A stretch of 64,000 bases of DNA from Limnohabitans sp. 63ED37-2 (GTDB lineage Bacteria; Pseudomonadota; Gammaproteobacteria; Burkholderiales; Burkholderiaceae_C), in the NCBI RefSeq assembly GCF_001412535.1, contig NZ_CP011774.1:1049501-1113500 (forward strand), read 5' to 3'. The translations under genes and the position numbers were made by a program. Below are positions 26,179 through 34,149 of the stretch, piece by piece. The notes under the pieces were generated by a model. It had not been told where the DNA came from. It ran no database searches and saw only the letters and a list, made by a program, of their open reading frames with translations. The first letter of the stretch is position 1. Each line of letters opens with the position of its first letter.

Positions 26179-26254
26179 GCGGGAATAGCTCAGTTGGTAG
26201 AGCGCAACCTTGCCAAGGTTGAGGTCGCGAGTTCGAGCCTCGTTTCCCGCTCCA
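26179..26254 (+). tRNA. tRNA-Gly (GCC anticodon), copy 2
   Basis: Identical in all 76 positions to the copy at 26058-26133, with a 45-bp spacer between them. The identity points to a recent tandem duplication or ongoing gene conversion. Confidence 0.98.
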
Positions 26255-26327
26255 GACATTTGAAAGAGAACCCTTCTTTCAGCGGCTTGTGAATCAACCG
26301 ATCCACTTGTTCGTCTAACCTGGTTTT

Positions 26328-26401
26328 GGCGCGATAGCAAAGCGGTTATGCAACGGATTGCAAATCCGTCGAGCCCAGTTCGACTCTGGGTCGCGCCTCC
26401 A
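26328..26401 (+). tRNA. tRNA-Cys (GCA anticodon)
   Basis: A 74-nt tRNA with encoded CCA (26399-26401). The acceptor stem GGCGCGA pairs with TCGCGCC with T as discriminator base, and the loop TTGCAAA carries anticodon GCA. It lies 73 bp after the second tRNA-Gly, probably in the same transcript. Confidence 0.97.
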
Positions 26402-26404
26402 AAC

Positions 26405-26444
26405 AAAAATGCCCCCGTACTGAACAGTCGGGGGCATTTTTTTT
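26405..26444. terminator. Strong bidirectional terminator after tRNA-Cys
   Basis: AAAAATGCCCCCG and CGGGGGCATTTTT form a 13-bp stem; the bases inside the loop can pair further (ACTG with CAGT). Eight T residues follow on the + strand. It ends the tRNA cluster and could also stop the leftward cupin transcript. Confidence 0.88.
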
Positions 26445-26508
26445 GGGTTTGGCAGGCCTTTTGGCGGCCCTGACCGCAGCCACTGAACTCGCTTGGCCTC
26501 CCAGTGTG

Positions 26509-26787
26509 TCAGTTGGCCCGGGCTACCCACACGGTGGCGCCTTCGGACCCATAGAGCTCAGCATGCGGCACATCGCGGGCCAGACGAAAGAAGTCACCGG
26601 CCTGCAGGTGTTTCACCTCTTCACCCAGGGTCAGCCAGTATTCCCCACGCGCCACATAGGCGCTGACATCAAAGGGGTGGGTGTGGGTGTCGAGTTTCAG
26701 GTCGGCAGTCCACTCGCGCACAATGATTTCATCAAAGCCCTCGTCGAGGGACTGAGCGGTGAAGCTTTCGAGGGTAGGAGAGGTCAT
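26509..26787 (-). CDS. Small single-domain cupin protein
   Basis: The 92-residue product is one cupin barrel. The metal-binding motif 1 is seen in DTHTHPFDVSAYVARGEYWL (starting near residue 33), with two His and a Glu, and the motif 2 region has GDFFRLARDVPHAE with a third His. Such small cupins are mostly uncharacterised; enzyme or sensor roles are both possible. It follows the aminotransferase by 51 bp on the same strand and may be co-transcribed. Confidence 0.85.
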   Translation of the reverse strand: MTSPTLESFTAQSLDEGFDEIIVREWTADLKLDTHTHPFDVSAYVARGEYWLTLGEEVKHLQAGDFFRLARDVPHAELYGSEGATVWVARAN

Positions 26788-26838
26788 GGCAAGGCCTTGG
26801 GTAGGTGAGAAACGAGGGTGGAGTGAACGGTGGTCAGG

Positions 26839-28017
26839 TCAGGCGGTGTACCAGTCCTTGACCGCTGCCACATAGCGGGCCACACCTTCGGCCACGGTGG
26901 CGGCGTCCAGAGAACCATAGGACAAGCGCTGGTAGTTGGCACTGGCCGTGTCGCTCAGGCCAAAGGCAAAACCGGGCAGGGTGGCCACACGGTGTTTTTC
27001 GACCATGGCACGGTTGAAAGCCATGGGGTCGGAGACGCCGGGCAGCTTCATCAGCACATAAAAAGCGCCTTGGGTCTTTGGAAAATCGACCAGATCACCC
27101 AGGCCCTGCAGCGCTTGGTTGACCTGTGCACGCACCTGGGCAAGGGCCTGCACTTTGGGTTGCACCCATTCGCGGCCCAGTTGCAGGGCTTGCAGCGCCA
27201 ACAATTGAGACGCCACCGGGGCGCAGATCAGGTTGGTGTCTTGCACCTTGTTCATGGCTCCAAACAGGTCGGCCGGAAACACCACATAGCCCACGCGCCA
27301 GCTGGCCATACCGAAGTTTTTGGACATGGAATAAAACGACAAGGTGTGGTTTTGTGCGCCCGGAATCGATGCGGGCGAGAAGTGCCGGGCGCCGTCGTAG
27401 GTGAAGTATTCGTAGGCCTCGTCGCTGAAATGGTAGATGCCTGCGCGGGCACACAAGGCATTGACCGCTCGCAAGCATTCTTCGCTGTACACGGCCCCGG
27501 TCGGGTTGTTGGGTGAGACCGTGACGATGGCGCGTGTGCGCGACGTGATGGCGGCCGCCAGGGCGTCGACATCGAGGCTCCAGTCGCTGTGAGTGGGCAC
27601 GGGCACAGGCACGCAACCGCACATGCGGATCGCCATTTCCTGGTTGAAGTAAAACGGCATGGGCAAGATGAATTCGTCGCCTGGATCGGCCACGGCCAGC
27701 ACGCTGTTGAGAAAGGCCATGTTGCTGCCCGCCGTGACCATGACGATCGACTCGGTGCCGCAATGGATGTGGTTGTCGTCCGCCAGTTTTTGCCGGAAGC
27801 GGTCCACCAAGGGGGCGATGCCACCCACGGCCTGGTACTTGTTGAGCTGGGCATCGGCCATGAGGTTGGGCAACTCGGCCACCGCTTGTGCTGGCGGGCC
27901 GTAGTTCACAACACCTTGACCCAAGGAGATCGTGCCGGGATGCTCGCGCACCAGCTTGGCAATGGTGGGGATGATGGGGCTGTCCACCGCATCCATGCGG
28001 GCAGATTGGCGTTTCAT
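26839..28017 (-). CDS. PLP-dependent aminotransferase (class I/II)
   Basis: The 392-residue product has the fold-type I aminotransferase landmarks: NPTGAVYS, an Asp-Glu-Ala-Tyr stretch (SDEAYEYFTY) and the PLP Lys in SMSKNFGMASWRVGY. It is in the aspartate/aromatic aminotransferase subgroup, but the substrate cannot be set. The start may be Met1 or Met8. Neighbours (cupin, FKBP isomerase) give no pathway hint. Confidence 0.88.
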   Translation of the reverse strand: MKRQSARMDAVDSPIIPTIAKLVREHPGTISLGQGVVNYGPPAQAVAELPNLMADAQLNKYQAVGGIAPLVDRFRQKLADDNHIHCGTESIVMVTAGSNMAFLNSVLAVADPGDEFILPMPFYFNQEMAIRMCGCVPVPVPTHSDWSLDVDALAAAITSRTRAIVTVSPNNPTGAVYSEECLRAVNALCARAGIYHFSDEAYEYFTYDGARHFSPASIPGAQNHTLSFYSMSKNFGMASWRVGYVVFPADLFGAMNKVQDTNLICAPVASQLLALQALQLGREWVQPKVQALAQVRAQVNQALQGLGDLVDFPKTQGAFYVLMKLPGVSDPMAFNRAMVEKHRVATLPGFAFGLSDTASANYQRLSYGSLDAATVAEGVARYVAAVKDWYTA

Positions 28018-28062
28018 GGTGTGTACCGTGGCTGAGGGCTTGAAAAATTGATGGTCTGCCGA

Positions 28063-28512
28063 TCACTTGCCATTGATGGCCAGCAGCTCGACCTCGAACA
28101 ACAACGTGGCTTTGGGCGGAATCACGCCCCCCGCGCCGCGGTCGCCATAGGCGGTGGCTGGCGGGCAAGTGAGCTTGGCCTTGCCGCCCACCTTCATCAG
28201 CTGCACGCCTTCAGTCCAGCAGGGAATCACGCGGCTCAATGGGAACTCGATGGACTCGTTGCGTTTGTAGGAGCTGTCGAATTCCTTGCCGTCGGGCAAG
28301 GTCCCACGGTAGTGGACCCTGACCGTGTCAGCGGCCTTGGGGCTGGCCCCGGTGCCGTCCTTGAGCGAGCGGTAGACCATGCCCGAGGCGGTGACCTGGG
28401 CGCCAGGCTCCTGGGCCGCGGCGGCCGTGACGGTGTTTTGGGCCTGGGCGGGTGATGCGGCCAGCAACAAGAGGGACAAGGTGGCGGTGCTGAGTGGGTG
28501 AGATGTTTTCAT
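28063..28512 (-). CDS. FKBP-type peptidyl-prolyl cis-trans isomerase, exported
   Basis: The mature part is one FKBP domain with VRVHYRGTLPDGKEFDSSY, FPLSRVIPCWTEGVQLM and the AYGDRGAGGVIPPKATL loop, ending LLFEVELLAI. I place the start at 28512 because it gives a clean signal peptide (hydrophobic stretch, cleavage after PAQAQ near residue 25). An upstream in-frame ATG at 28575 would bury the signal. The 149-residue product probably acts in the periplasm as a folding helper. Confidence 0.92.
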   Translation of the reverse strand: MKTSHPLSTATLSLLLLAASPAQAQNTVTAAAAQEPGAQVTASGMVYRSLKDGTGASPKAADTVRVHYRGTLPDGKEFDSSYKRNESIEFPLSRVIPCWTEGVQLMKVGGKAKLTCPPATAYGDRGAGGVIPPKATLLFEVELLAINGK

Positions 28513-28567
28513 GGGCTGATTTTTGAGCAAATGGAGAGGTCGGGGCTTCACGTTCGGGGACAAGGAA

Positions 28568-29503
28568 TCAGCCAAAGCTGGCGGTTTGGGCCAGTTGGCC
28601 CATGCGTGCGCCGATGCGGTGGAACTCGGCCACGGTCTGGTCGATGATCTGTCCGGCCGTCAAGACCTCGTGCACCAGGCCAGCCGATTGACCGGCCAGG
28701 GCGGGGGCGGCGTTCATGTTGCCGCCGAAGTACACGTCTTGAATGCCCTGGAATGCATCGGGGCCCATCAGGCCCGCCTCGTGCAGGCTTTGTGTGAATG
28801 GCGCTTTGAGTGCGCGGATGCAAGGTGAGGACTTGGTGTTGAGCATGTAGGTGCCTGTGGTGGGCGCATCCACAATGGCTTGTTTGTAGTGGCCGTGCAC
28901 CGGGCTTTCGGCGCAGGCCACAAAGCGGGTGCCCATCTGAACCGCTTCAGCGCCCAAGGCAAATGCGGCCGCCATGCCGCGCCCATCCACAATGCCGCCA
29001 GCCGCAATCAGGGGCAGATCTGTTTTCTCGCGGATGGCCTGTAGCAGCACCAGGGTGCTGACCTCTTCAGGGTTCTTGAATCCCCCGCCCTCGGAGCCTT
29101 CCACCACCAGACCATCGACCCCAGCCTCAGCGCATTTGAGGGCGGCTTCCAGCGTGGGTACGGCGTGGTAGACCGCGATGCCCGCCGCCTTCAAGGGCGC
29201 CACGAATTTGGCTGGGCTGCCCGCCGAGGTGGTGACAAACCGGATGCCCGAGTCGCAGACGTAGCGCAGCATGGCATCGTCTTTCAAAAAACGGATGGGC
29301 AAATTCACACCAAAAGGCAGGCCCGAAGCCAGCATGGCGGCGATTTCGCGCTGGCAGTTCGCAGTCTCACCGGATGAGGTCTCGATGATGCCCAGCCCCC
29401 CCGCACGCGAGACGGCCATGGCCAAAGGGCTGCGAGCGATCCAGCCCATGGGGGCTTGCAAGATGGGGTAGCGGGCGCCAGTGTGGGCCAAAACACGGTT
29501 CAT
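28568..29503 (-). CDS. Nitronate monooxygenase/2-nitropropane dioxygenase-family flavoprotein
   Basis: The 311-residue TIM-barrel product has the FMN-binding family features: ILQAPMGWIARSPLAMAVSR near residue 14, AGGLGIIETSS, AAGGIVDGRGMAAAFALGA near residue 165 and MGTRFVACAESP. These match the class of nitronate monooxygenases and the related enoyl reductases FabK, so the exact reaction is uncertain. It follows the leftward direction of the isomerase gene and ends 55 bp before it. Confidence 0.87.
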   Translation of the reverse strand: MNRVLAHTGARYPILQAPMGWIARSPLAMAVSRAGGLGIIETSSGETANCQREIAAMLASGLPFGVNLPIRFLKDDAMLRYVCDSGIRFVTTSAGSPAKFVAPLKAAGIAVYHAVPTLEAALKCAEAGVDGLVVEGSEGGGFKNPEEVSTLVLLQAIREKTDLPLIAAGGIVDGRGMAAAFALGAEAVQMGTRFVACAESPVHGHYKQAIVDAPTTGTYMLNTKSSPCIRALKAPFTQSLHEAGLMGPDAFQGIQDVYFGGNMNAAPALAGQSAGLVHEVLTAGQIIDQTVAEFHRIGARMGQLAQTASFG

Positions 29504-29658
29504 GGGTCTGCCTTGTGGATCAAAGTGAACATCTTAAGTGCCCGTTTGCGGTGCAGCAGTCGCGCAGTGGTCGCCCATGTTCTGCGCAGGGTCTCGAATG
29601 GGCTGGCACAGGTGCTCTTCATGCTTAAACTCACCAGATTCCACAGGAGATGTACCTC

Positions 29659-30291
29659 ATGGCTTTGACCCTTTTTGCTTTTGACACCCCCAACGCCCGC
29701 AAAATCACGGTGGCGCTGGCGGAGATGGGCTTGACCTATTCGGTGAAGGTGGTGGACATCACTCAAAAAGAGCAGTTCGATCTAGCTTTTTTGAAAATCA
29801 GTCCCAACAACAAGATCCCGGCATTGCTGGACACCGAGGGACCCGACGGCCAGACACAAACGGTGTTCGAGTCCGGTGCCATCTTGATTTATTTGGCCGA
29901 GAAAACCGGGAAATTCCTGCCCGGCCGGGGCGCTGCTCGGGTGGCCACGCTGGAGTGGCTGATGTTCCAGGTGGGCGGCTTTGGACCGGCACCGGGCCAA
30001 GTGCACCACTATGTGGCCTTGAGCAACGAAGCCGACAAACGCTACGGTTTGGAGCGCTTCATGGCCGAAACCCTGCGTTTGTATGGCGTGATGGACCGCC
30101 GCCTGGCCGAGCATGCGTATTTCGCCGGGGATTTGTCGATCGCCGACTTTGCCATTTTGGGCTGGGTCTGGCGGCATCCCCGCCACCAGGTGGATTTGCA
30201 ACAGTTTCCCCATGTGTCGCGCTGGTACCAGGCCATGATGTCCCGACCTGCGGTGCAAAAAGGCTTTGCCGTCTCGCTGCGCCGAGATTGA
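29659..30291 (+). CDS. Glutathione S-transferase-like protein, YfcG/Ure2 type
   Basis: The product (210 residues from 29659) closely follows the YfcG pattern: TPNARKITVALAEMGL, ISPNNKIPALLDTEGPDG and FESGAILIYLAEKTGKFLP. Enzymes of this subgroup act as disulfide-bond reductases with two bound glutathiones. AGGAG lies 9 bp before the ATG at 29659, which is why I prefer it to the ATG at 29650. Confidence 0.9.
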   Translation: MALTLFAFDTPNARKITVALAEMGLTYSVKVVDITQKEQFDLAFLKISPNNKIPALLDTEGPDGQTQTVFESGAILIYLAEKTGKFLPGRGAARVATLEWLMFQVGGFGPAPGQVHHYVALSNEADKRYGLERFMAETLRLYGVMDRRLAEHAYFAGDLSIADFAILGWVWRHPRHQVDLQQFPHVSRWYQAMMSRPAVQKGFAVSLRRD

Positions 30292-30464
30292 AGAGGGCCT
30301 TTGCCGATGCTGCAGTCCCAGCGGCGTGTGGACGCAAAAACCGCTTGAACAGTGCTTTGGGGTTGTTCCATACCCAAAATCCTTCTGCCTTGCGGTGCCG
30401 CAGGCGCCCACAGGGCCTTTCTTGTGGCTTAATATCGTTTTGCATTTTTTATCCGGAGCCACAG

Positions 30465-30635
30465 ATGGGCAACAAAATCGTCACCGAAGCAGATCGTAAA
30501 TTCACCCCCCCACTGCCTGCATTGCCAGGCGTGACCTTGCGCACAGGCGGCCGTGGCCAGCGTGTGAGCTTGGAGCGCGGTGTGGCGACACGCAGCAAGA
30601 AAAATCCTGGCAAGCGCTCCAAAAAGGGCGGTTGA
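30465..30635 (+). CDS. Small basic protein of unknown function (56 residues)
   Basis: Starts MGNKIVTEADRKFTPPLPAL and ends in a Lys/Arg-rich tail (RSKKNPGKRSKKGG). CCGGAG lies about 7 bp before the ATG, an AT-rich stretch upstream (30429-30450) could hold a promoter, and a strong terminator follows at 30671, so it looks like a self-contained transcript. No membrane segment or signal peptide. The basic tail suggests RNA or DNA contact, for example at the ribosome or nucleoid, but this is inference. Confidence 0.7.
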   Translation: MGNKIVTEADRKFTPPLPALPGVTLRTGGRGQRVSLERGVATRSKKNPGKRSKKGG

Positions 30636-30670
30636 CCCCGGTGCGCTCTGCCCAGGCCGGGCCCGTACCC

Positions 30671-30698
30671 AGCCACTGATGAACTCAGTGGCTTTTTT
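30671..30698 (+). terminator. Rho-independent terminator after the 56-residue protein gene
   Basis: AGCCACTGA (30671-30679) and TCAGTGGCT (30685-30693) form a perfect 9-bp stem with a 5-base loop, followed by TTTTTA. Confidence 0.88.
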
Positions 30699-30750
30699 AT
30701 TGGTGTTTGCCGAACCCTTCAAGGTGGGGTCGTTGATCCAGGAGGGCTGA

Positions 30751-31143
30751 ATGTTGATTTCTTATGGCGCTGTGTTGGTTGCGGGCATCATGCCGGTGGT
30801 GTGTGCAGGCATTGCCAAGTCGGGCTTCAAGGGTTATGACAACAGCGACCCCCGGGCTTGGCTGGCCCGCCAGACCGGGTTCCGGGCGCGGGCCAATGCC
30901 GCACAGGCCAACTGCTTTGAGGCGTTCCCGTTTTTTGCCGTGGGGGTCATCTTGGCCCTGCTCACCGGGGTCGATCCGGCCACGGTGGATGCGCTGGCCT
31001 CGTTTTTTGTCGCGGCGCGTGTGGCGTATGTGTTTTTCTACGTCACCGACAAGGCCAAATGGCGCACCATGGTCTGGTCAGCGGCTTACCTCACGGTGGT
31101 GGCCCTGTTTGCGTTGGCCATGCTGAATTTGCAGGTCAACTGA
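30751..31143 (+). CDS. MAPEG-family membrane protein
   Basis: The 130-residue product has four predicted membrane helices and the MAPEG pattern: FKGYDNSDPRAWLARQTG and ARANAAQANCFEAFPFFAVG (the RAxAAQxN segment). Eukaryotic relatives act on eicosanoids and glutathione; bacterial ones are uncharacterised. The start at 30751 has AGGAGG about 7 bp upstream. It stands alone between a terminator and a tRNA-Leu gene. Confidence 0.88.
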   Translation: MLISYGAVLVAGIMPVVCAGIAKSGFKGYDNSDPRAWLARQTGFRARANAAQANCFEAFPFFAVGVILALLTGVDPATVDALASFFVAARVAYVFFYVTDKAKWRTMVWSAAYLTVVALFALAMLNLQVN

Positions 31144-31182
31144 AGCAGAAACACCGCGTTATCAGGGCACAATAAGCGCTCT

Positions 31183-31274
31183 GCCCCGGTGGTGAAACTG
31201 GTAGACACACCGGACTTAAAATCCGTTGCTTCCGTAACAGGGGCGTGCCGATTCGATTTCGGCCCGGGGCACCA
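31183..31274 (+). tRNA. tRNA-Leu (TAA anticodon)
   Basis: A class II tRNA of 92 nt with encoded CCA (31272-31274) and a long variable arm. The acceptor stem GCCCCGG pairs with CCGGGGC and the loop CTTAAAA gives anticodon TAA. The outermost anticodon-stem position is unpaired, as in the other tRNA-Leu of this window. Confidence 0.96.
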
Positions 31275-31291
31275 TTTAGGAAAACATCATC

Positions 31292-31918
31292 ATGAACCAC
31301 GACAACGCACCGCTTGAGATTCACGTGCATGGTGATGTGCCGATCAAACCCGGCACCGACATCAAGGCCATCCAGGAGGCGCTCAAGCCCCTTTGGCACT
31401 ACGCCGGAGCGCGTTCTTTGCATGAGGGCGCTGTGAGCCTGTACGAAGAAGAGCCGGGCATCCGTTTTGATGCCACCACCCAGCGCCTGAACCTGTGCTG
31501 GACCGTGCGCGGCGACGAGGATTTCCGCATGGTCATGGACGATCTGTGCATGAACCTCAACGACTTGTCTGCGGCGGGCACCCAGATTGAGGTGACGTTT
31601 TATGACACCGAATTCGACGACGAGGACGAGGCCCGTGGGGGCGAGTCCCGCGACGACTTTGTGATGCTCTTTGTCGGACCCGACCCGGGCGCCATCATGC
31701 AAGCCCAGCGCGATTTGCTGGTGCACGATGTGGTCAACATGATGGAGCGCCATTTTGATGGGGCCGAGTTGTCGGGTGTGGTGACCGAGATCGACAAGCT
31801 GTTCAGTCAGCGCTTTGACAGCCTCGTGAGTTCTCTGGACATCGGCAAACCGCCACGCGGTCCAGGGGGCGGCAATGGCCATGGCGGCGGTGGCCGTCGC
31901 CCACGTCATCTGCACTGA
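31292..31918 (+). CDS. Conserved protein of unknown function with Gly/His-rich tail
   Basis: The 208-residue product has no signal peptide or membrane helix. It starts NHDNAPLEIHVHGDVPIKPG and has a strongly acidic middle (FDDEDEARGGESRDD near 108-122). The C-terminus is Gly/Arg/His-rich (GGGNGHGGGGRRPRHLH). I recall similar proteins in Comamonadaceae as a domain of unknown function (possibly DUF6806), but I cannot confirm the number. It lies just after tRNA-Leu and 12 bp before the MFS gene, so the two are probably co-transcribed. Confidence 0.75.
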   Translation: MNHDNAPLEIHVHGDVPIKPGTDIKAIQEALKPLWHYAGARSLHEGAVSLYEEEPGIRFDATTQRLNLCWTVRGDEDFRMVMDDLCMNLNDLSAAGTQIEVTFYDTEFDDEDEARGGESRDDFVMLFVGPDPGAIMQAQRDLLVHDVVNMMERHFDGAELSGVVTEIDKLFSQRFDSLVSSLDIGKPPRGPGGGNGHGGGGRRPRHLH

Positions 31919-31930
31919 TCGGAGCGCACC

Positions 31931-33232
31931 ATGACCGCCCAAGGCATTCGTTCTGCGTTGAATCCGGGTGTGCGTGTGCGCGAGGTCTTTGGCTGGGCCA
32001 TGTACGACTTCGCCAACTCGGGTTATTCCACCGTGGTCATCACGGCCGTGTTTGCCGCCTACTTTGTGGGCGGTGTAGCCGACGGGGCCGACTGGGCCAC
32101 ATTGGCTTGGACATCGGGTTTGAGCGTGTCGTATCTGATCGTGATGCTGACCATGCCGGGTTTGGGGGCCTGGGCCGACAGGGTGGCCGGCAAAAAACGC
32201 ATGTTGATGTGGGTGACTGCGGGCTGTGTGGTCAGCACAGCGGCCTTGTCATTGGTGGGGCCAGGTCAGGTGGCGCTGGGTTTGTTCATCTTGGTGTTGT
32301 CGAACACTTTCTTTTCTTATGGCGAGTCGCTCACGGCCTCGTTTTTGCCAGAACTGGCCAAGCCTGAGGCCATGGGCCGTGTGAGCGGCTGGGGTTGGTC
32401 TTTGGGTTACATCGGCGGCATGCTCACCCTGGGCATTTGCTTGGCCTATGTGTTGGCCGCTCAGGCCCGGGGCGAAACAGGTGGGCAGTTTGTGCCGGTG
32501 ACCATGTGGATCACGGCGGCCGTTTATGGCGCGGCAGCTTGGGTGACCTTTGCCCTGCTGCGCGAGCACTCGCCGCCGCAACCCAATGCCCCGGTGGTGA
32601 CCGTGGCGCAGAGCTTGCGCGGCTTGCGACAGATCCTGCGCGAGGCGCTGCCGTACAAAGACTTCACGCGTTTGCTCGCGTGCGCGGTGGCTTACCAGGG
32701 CGGTGTGGCGGTGGCCATCACGCTTGCGGCCATTTATGCCGAGCAGGTCATTGGTTTTCAGCCCCAGGAAACCATGGTGCTGATCTTTGTGTTGAACCTG
32801 GCGGCATTTGCCGGAGCCTTTTTGCTTGGCCATGTGCAAGACCGCATTGGCCACAAACTGACGCTGGCGCTGACCTTGGTGGGCTGGGTGGCGACCTGCT
32901 TCATTGCGGCGCTGTCCACCGACAAGGGCATGTTCTGGTGGGCTGCGGCGATCGCGGGTTTTTGCATGGGCTCGAGCCAGTCATCGGGCCGGGCCATGGC
33001 GGGGCTGATGGTGCCGCCCCAGCGCCTGGGCGAGTTTTTTGGCCTGTGGACCTTTGCCATCCGGCTGGCCAGCATTTTGGGTCCCTTGACCTACGGCTTG
33101 ATCACCTGGCTGAGTGACGGCAACCAGCGTCTGGCCATTGGCTCGACCTCCTTGTTGTTTGTGCTGGGGCTGGTCTTGTTGATGCCGGTGGACGTGGATC
33201 GTGGCCGCAGGGCAGCGCAATCGCCCACCTGA
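31931..33232 (+). CDS. MFS transporter, UMF1/Atg22-like
   Basis: The 433-residue product has about 12 membrane helices. The N-terminus EVFGWAMYDFANSGYSTVVI (starting near residue 16) is the hallmark of the Atg22/UMF1 branch of the major facilitator superfamily, whose eukaryotic members export amino acids from the vacuole. The bacterial substrate is unknown. It follows the unknown 208-residue protein with a 12-bp gap and a GGAGCG site. Confidence 0.88.
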   Translation: MTAQGIRSALNPGVRVREVFGWAMYDFANSGYSTVVITAVFAAYFVGGVADGADWATLAWTSGLSVSYLIVMLTMPGLGAWADRVAGKKRMLMWVTAGCVVSTAALSLVGPGQVALGLFILVLSNTFFSYGESLTASFLPELAKPEAMGRVSGWGWSLGYIGGMLTLGICLAYVLAAQARGETGGQFVPVTMWITAAVYGAAAWVTFALLREHSPPQPNAPVVTVAQSLRGLRQILREALPYKDFTRLLACAVAYQGGVAVAITLAAIYAEQVIGFQPQETMVLIFVLNLAAFAGAFLLGHVQDRIGHKLTLALTLVGWVATCFIAALSTDKGMFWWAAAIAGFCMGSSQSSGRAMAGLMVPPQRLGEFFGLWTFAIRLASILGPLTYGLITWLSDGNQRLAIGSTSLLFVLGLVLLMPVDVDRGRRAAQSPT

Positions 33233-33239
33233 GTGCGCC

Positions 33240-34094
33240 CTAAAGCGAGGCAGGCACAGCCTCGCAAGCCTCTTCAGGCAAGCTTAGCCATCTCTGCGCA
33301 GCCGCTTGCAAGCCCTTCAAATCACCTGTGGTCAAGAGACGGATGGTGGGTGCAGCGCCCTTGGGCTGTGCTGCGTTCAATAGGCCCGCTGCCGCCAGCA
33401 AACGGTAGGTTTGACGCGCCACGGGTGCGCCGGTCGAGACCAGTTGCACATTCGGCCCCAACAAGGTGCGCAAATCGTTCTCGACAAACACATAGTGGGT
33501 GCAACCCAGCACCAGGGTGTCGATGTCGCCAGAGGCAGAACCAAAGCGGCCCATGGCCTGGGTGTAGTTTTGCAGCAAGTGCGTGATTTGCGCTTGCGCG
33601 GCATGCGATGGGTCTGGCAGGGTGCTTTGTTCGATGGCCAGGGCCAGCCCGTTGCAGGCCTGCACCACAAACGTCGCCTCGTCTTGCACGCTGGCCAACA
33701 AGCGAGAAAATTTCTCGCTGCCCACCGTCCCTCGGGTGGCGATCACGCCGATGCGTCGGGTGGTGCTCAAGGCCAGCGCGGGTTTGAGCGCGGGCTCGAC
33801 ACCCACCAGCGGCAGCGTGGGATAGGCGGCTCGTAAGCCCTGGATCGCCGCAGCCGTGGCGGTGTTGCAGGCCACCACCAAGGCTTTGATCTGGTGCTGG
33901 GTTTGCAGGAATTGGGCAATCGCATGGGTGCGTTGGCTGACAAAGTCCTCGCTTTTTTCGCCGTAGGGCGCGTGGGCGTTGTCGGCCAGGTACACAAAGC
34001 GTTCGTTTGGCAGTTCTTGTTGCAGGGCCCGCAGCACACTCAGTCCGCCAATGCCGCTGTCGAACACACCGATCGGGCGTTGGTCAGAAGTCAT
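33240..34094 (-). CDS. murI: Glutamate racemase
   Basis: MurI makes D-glutamate for peptidoglycan. The 284-residue product (start MTSDQRPIGVFDSGIGGLSV) has the two catalytic Cys: Cys76 in VACNTAT and Cys198 in GCTHYV. The GVFDSGIGG and PYG motifs near the N-terminus bind substrate. I take 34094 as start because this is the usual N-terminus; the frame extends to 34169 but would run into the fumarase gene. It ends 7 bp from the convergent transporter gene. Confidence 0.95.
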   Translation of the reverse strand: MTSDQRPIGVFDSGIGGLSVLRALQQELPNERFVYLADNAHAPYGEKSEDFVSQRTHAIAQFLQTQHQIKALVVACNTATAAAIQGLRAAYPTLPLVGVEPALKPALALSTTRRIGVIATRGTVGSEKFSRLLASVQDEATFVVQACNGLALAIEQSTLPDPSHAAQAQITHLLQNYTQAMGRFGSASGDIDTLVLGCTHYVFVENDLRTLLGPNVQLVSTGAPVARQTYRLLAAAGLLNAAQPKGAAPTIRLLTTGDLKGLQAAAQRWLSLPEEACEAVPASL

Positions 34095-34149
34095 GGTGCG
34101 GCAGGTTTGAAAAAAGGCCGCTTGCGCGGCCTGTTCAAGCAGTGCGGCA

